Source of the DNA: Melioribacter roseus
Lineage (GTDB): Bacteria > Bacteroidota > Ignavibacteria > Ignavibacteriales > Melioribacteraceae
NCBI GenBank assembly: GCA_020726285.1
Contig: DYSW01000002.1
Location: 59,059-123,058, forward strand
Reading direction: 5' to 3'
DNA: 64,000 nucleotides
Both the position numbers and the translations under genes were made by a program. Numbering within the stretch: the stretch's first letter is position 1; every line of letters starts with the position of its first letter. The notes under the pieces were generated by a model. The model had not been told where the DNA came from and made no database searches. It saw only the letters and a program-made list of their open reading frames with translations. Shown here piece after piece: positions 63,059-64,000 of this stretch.

Positions 63059-63066
63059 CAAACTTA
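63059..63066 (-). promoter_or_regulatory. candidate -7 element (TAAGTTTG) for the PASTA-folP-cdaA-parAB unit
   Basis: An exact TAnnTTTG match, 33 bases upstream of the ATG at 63025. No TTG is seen at the -33 distance. Its place inside the longer reading of the PASTA gene argues for the shorter start. Confidence 0.4.
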
Positions 63067-63138
63067 TTTTCATTACAGCATTTTTTTTTATAACTTTTCA
63101 TTCATTTTGTTAATTCATAATCACCAAACGGAGAATAT

Positions 63139-64000
63139 ATGTTCAAAAATCACCCGAAAGGGTTACCAGTTCTTTTCTTTACAGAAATGTGGGAAAGATT
63201 TGGTTTCTACACAATGATTGCAATTTTTGTTTTTTATTTGCAAGCTAATTTTGGTTGGGACCAAGCAACAGTTACAAACATTTACGGCATTTTTTTAGCG
63301 GGAGTTTATTTTACTCCAATTTTTGGCGGTTGGATTGCTGATAATGTACTTGGTTACGGTAAAACAATTACAGTTGGTGCTATAACTATGGGAATTGGAT
63401 ATACCGTTCTGGCAATTCCAACAAATCAAGTTGTACTACCTATTCTTGGGTTATCAATTATTGCAATTGGTAACGGACTTTTTAAAGCTAACATTTCAGT
63501 ACTAGTTGGCAATTTGTATTCTCACTCCGAAAACTCCCTGAAAGATTCTGGTTTTAATATTTTTTATATGGGTATTAATATTGGTGCGTTTTATGCTCCA
63601 TTTGCCGCTGCTGGAATTAAAAACTATTTGATGGAAAACTATGGAGCAACTTTAGCACAAGGTTATAACGGTGGCTTTGCAGTAGCTGCTATTGGAATGG
63701 TATTCTCTTTCATAATTTTCACTGTATTCAAAAAATATTATCAAGATGGTGATTATCAATCTAAAAACGTTGTTAATCACGAAAGAGATTTACAACTTAC
63801 TCCAAAACAAGAAAAAGATAGAGTTATGGCACTTTTAACAGTTTTTGGAATTGTAATTTTCTTTTGGATGGCTTTCCATCAAAATGGAGCTGCGCTTTCT
63901 CTTTTTGCCCGCGATTATACTCATTCACAAGTAGGAAAATCAATCTACTTATTGTTTGATGTAATTGCACTACACGGAATTTTAGCTATCATTCTCGGAA
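63139..64000 (+). CDS. proton-dependent oligopeptide transporter (POT/PTR2 family), 3'-truncated by window edge
   Basis: The open frame runs from the ATG at 63139 past the right edge, 287 residues so far. E-M-W-E-R-F-G-F-Y near the start is the E-x-x-E-R-F motif of POT transporters, which bring in di- and tripeptides with protons. F-I-M-like helices and G-I-F-L-A-G-V-Y-F-T-P, G-N-G-L-F-K-A-N and F-Y-M-G-I-N-I-G-A follow, all typical. A GGAG site precedes the ATG. It is divergent from the PASTA gene. Confidence 0.92.
   Translation, partial: MFKNHPKGLPVLFFTEMWERFGFYTMIAIFVFYLQANFGWDQATVTNIYGIFLAGVYFTPIFGGWIADNVLGYGKTITVGAITMGIGYTVLAIPTNQVVLPILGLSIIAIGNGLFKANISVLVGNLYSHSENSLKDSGFNIFYMGINIGAFYAPFAAAGIKNYLMENYGATLAQGYNGGFAVAAIGMVFSFIIFTVFKKYYQDGDYQSKNVVNHERDLQLTPKQEKDRVMALLTVFGIVIFFWMAFHQNGAALSLFARDYTHSQVGKSIYLLFDVIALHGILAIILG

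Noticed and set aside
63026-63073. Longer N-terminus of the PASTA protein
   Set aside because: The extra 16 codons contain the TAAGTTTG -7 element, and the membrane helix follows directly after the later ATG.

Overview
The window is a low-GC (by eye about 30%) stretch of chromosome from a Gram-negative bacterium of the Bacteroidota/Ignavibacteriota/Chlorobiota (FCB) group. The evidence is: lipid A genes (lpxB, lpxK, lpxH); a subtilase and a left-edge gene tail that both end in type IX secretion (Por) sorting domains; an atpDC pair separated from the other ATP synthase genes; FCB families such as DUF5683, DUF2795 and DUF2279; and promoter-like elements of the TAnnTTTG type used by the Bacteroidota housekeeping sigma factor. 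The exact lineage is an inference; the T9SS domains and gene order look most like Ignavibacteria/Kapabacteria. Genes are packed tightly with many 1-20 nt overlaps, and there is no phage, IS element, CRISPR array or defence island.

Layout. 1-381: tail of a T9SS-sorted protein, then a broken urea-transporter fragment. 335-2073 (minus): ispD and queA. 2179-14609 (minus): one long unit running from a membrane glycosidase-like protein through smc, a HAD phosphatase, lpxB, a DUF374 acyltransferase and lpxK to ppdK, closed by a hairpin terminator. 14771-15763 (minus): a site-2-type protease. 15891-25220 (plus): a small unknown gene with aroQ, a MerR regulator, tRNA-Pro, purF, a secreted subtilase, pgsA, ftsY and a diacylglycerol-kinase-like gene. 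25230-27284 (minus): HIT protein, NtrC-type regulator, and tRNA-Val and tRNA-Gly with a terminator. 27712-35552 (plus): trpS, scpA, scpB, rluB-like, lysS and three envelope genes. 35617-40209 (plus): gamma carbonic anhydrase, an MBL hydrolase, ybeY, DUF494, xerC-type recombinase, hpf, hprK. 40268-46004 (plus): M23 peptidase, DUF2795, holB, ricT-like PSP1 gene, 3-hydroxyacyl-CoA dehydrogenase, thiolase. 46205-48024 (minus): atpDC. 48147-51541 (plus): DPP-IV-like peptidase and arginine deiminase. 51618-52853 (minus): glgC. 52973-56019 (plus): lpxH and a class A penicillin-binding protein. 56060-63025 (minus): a nine-gene unit (PASTA protein, folP, cdaA, glycosyltransferase, UPF0173 hydrolase, parA, parB, DUF5683, YIP1-like). 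63139-end (plus): a POT-family peptide transporter cut by the window edge.

How the genes fit together. SMC, ScpA, ScpB, ParA, ParB and a Xer recombinase cover chromosome organisation and segregation. LpxB, LpxK, LpxH, the DUF374 acyltransferase, PBP1A and the M23 peptidase cover envelope assembly. CdaA would make c-di-AMP next to folate synthesis. FtsY, PgsA, the tRNA synthetases, YbeY and HPF are core membrane-insertion and translation functions.

I found no convincing new multi-gene system. The items most worth a second look are a membrane-anchored GH2-fold protein that lacks the usual acid/base glutamate, a tryptophanyl-tRNA synthetase with a four-cysteine motif like the iron-sulfur type, a degenerate urea-transporter relic at the left edge, an NtrC-type regulator with an altered GAFTGA loop, and a set of Bacteroidota-type promoters including one that implies a leaderless mRNA. 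All statements come from reading the sequence; no database search was run.
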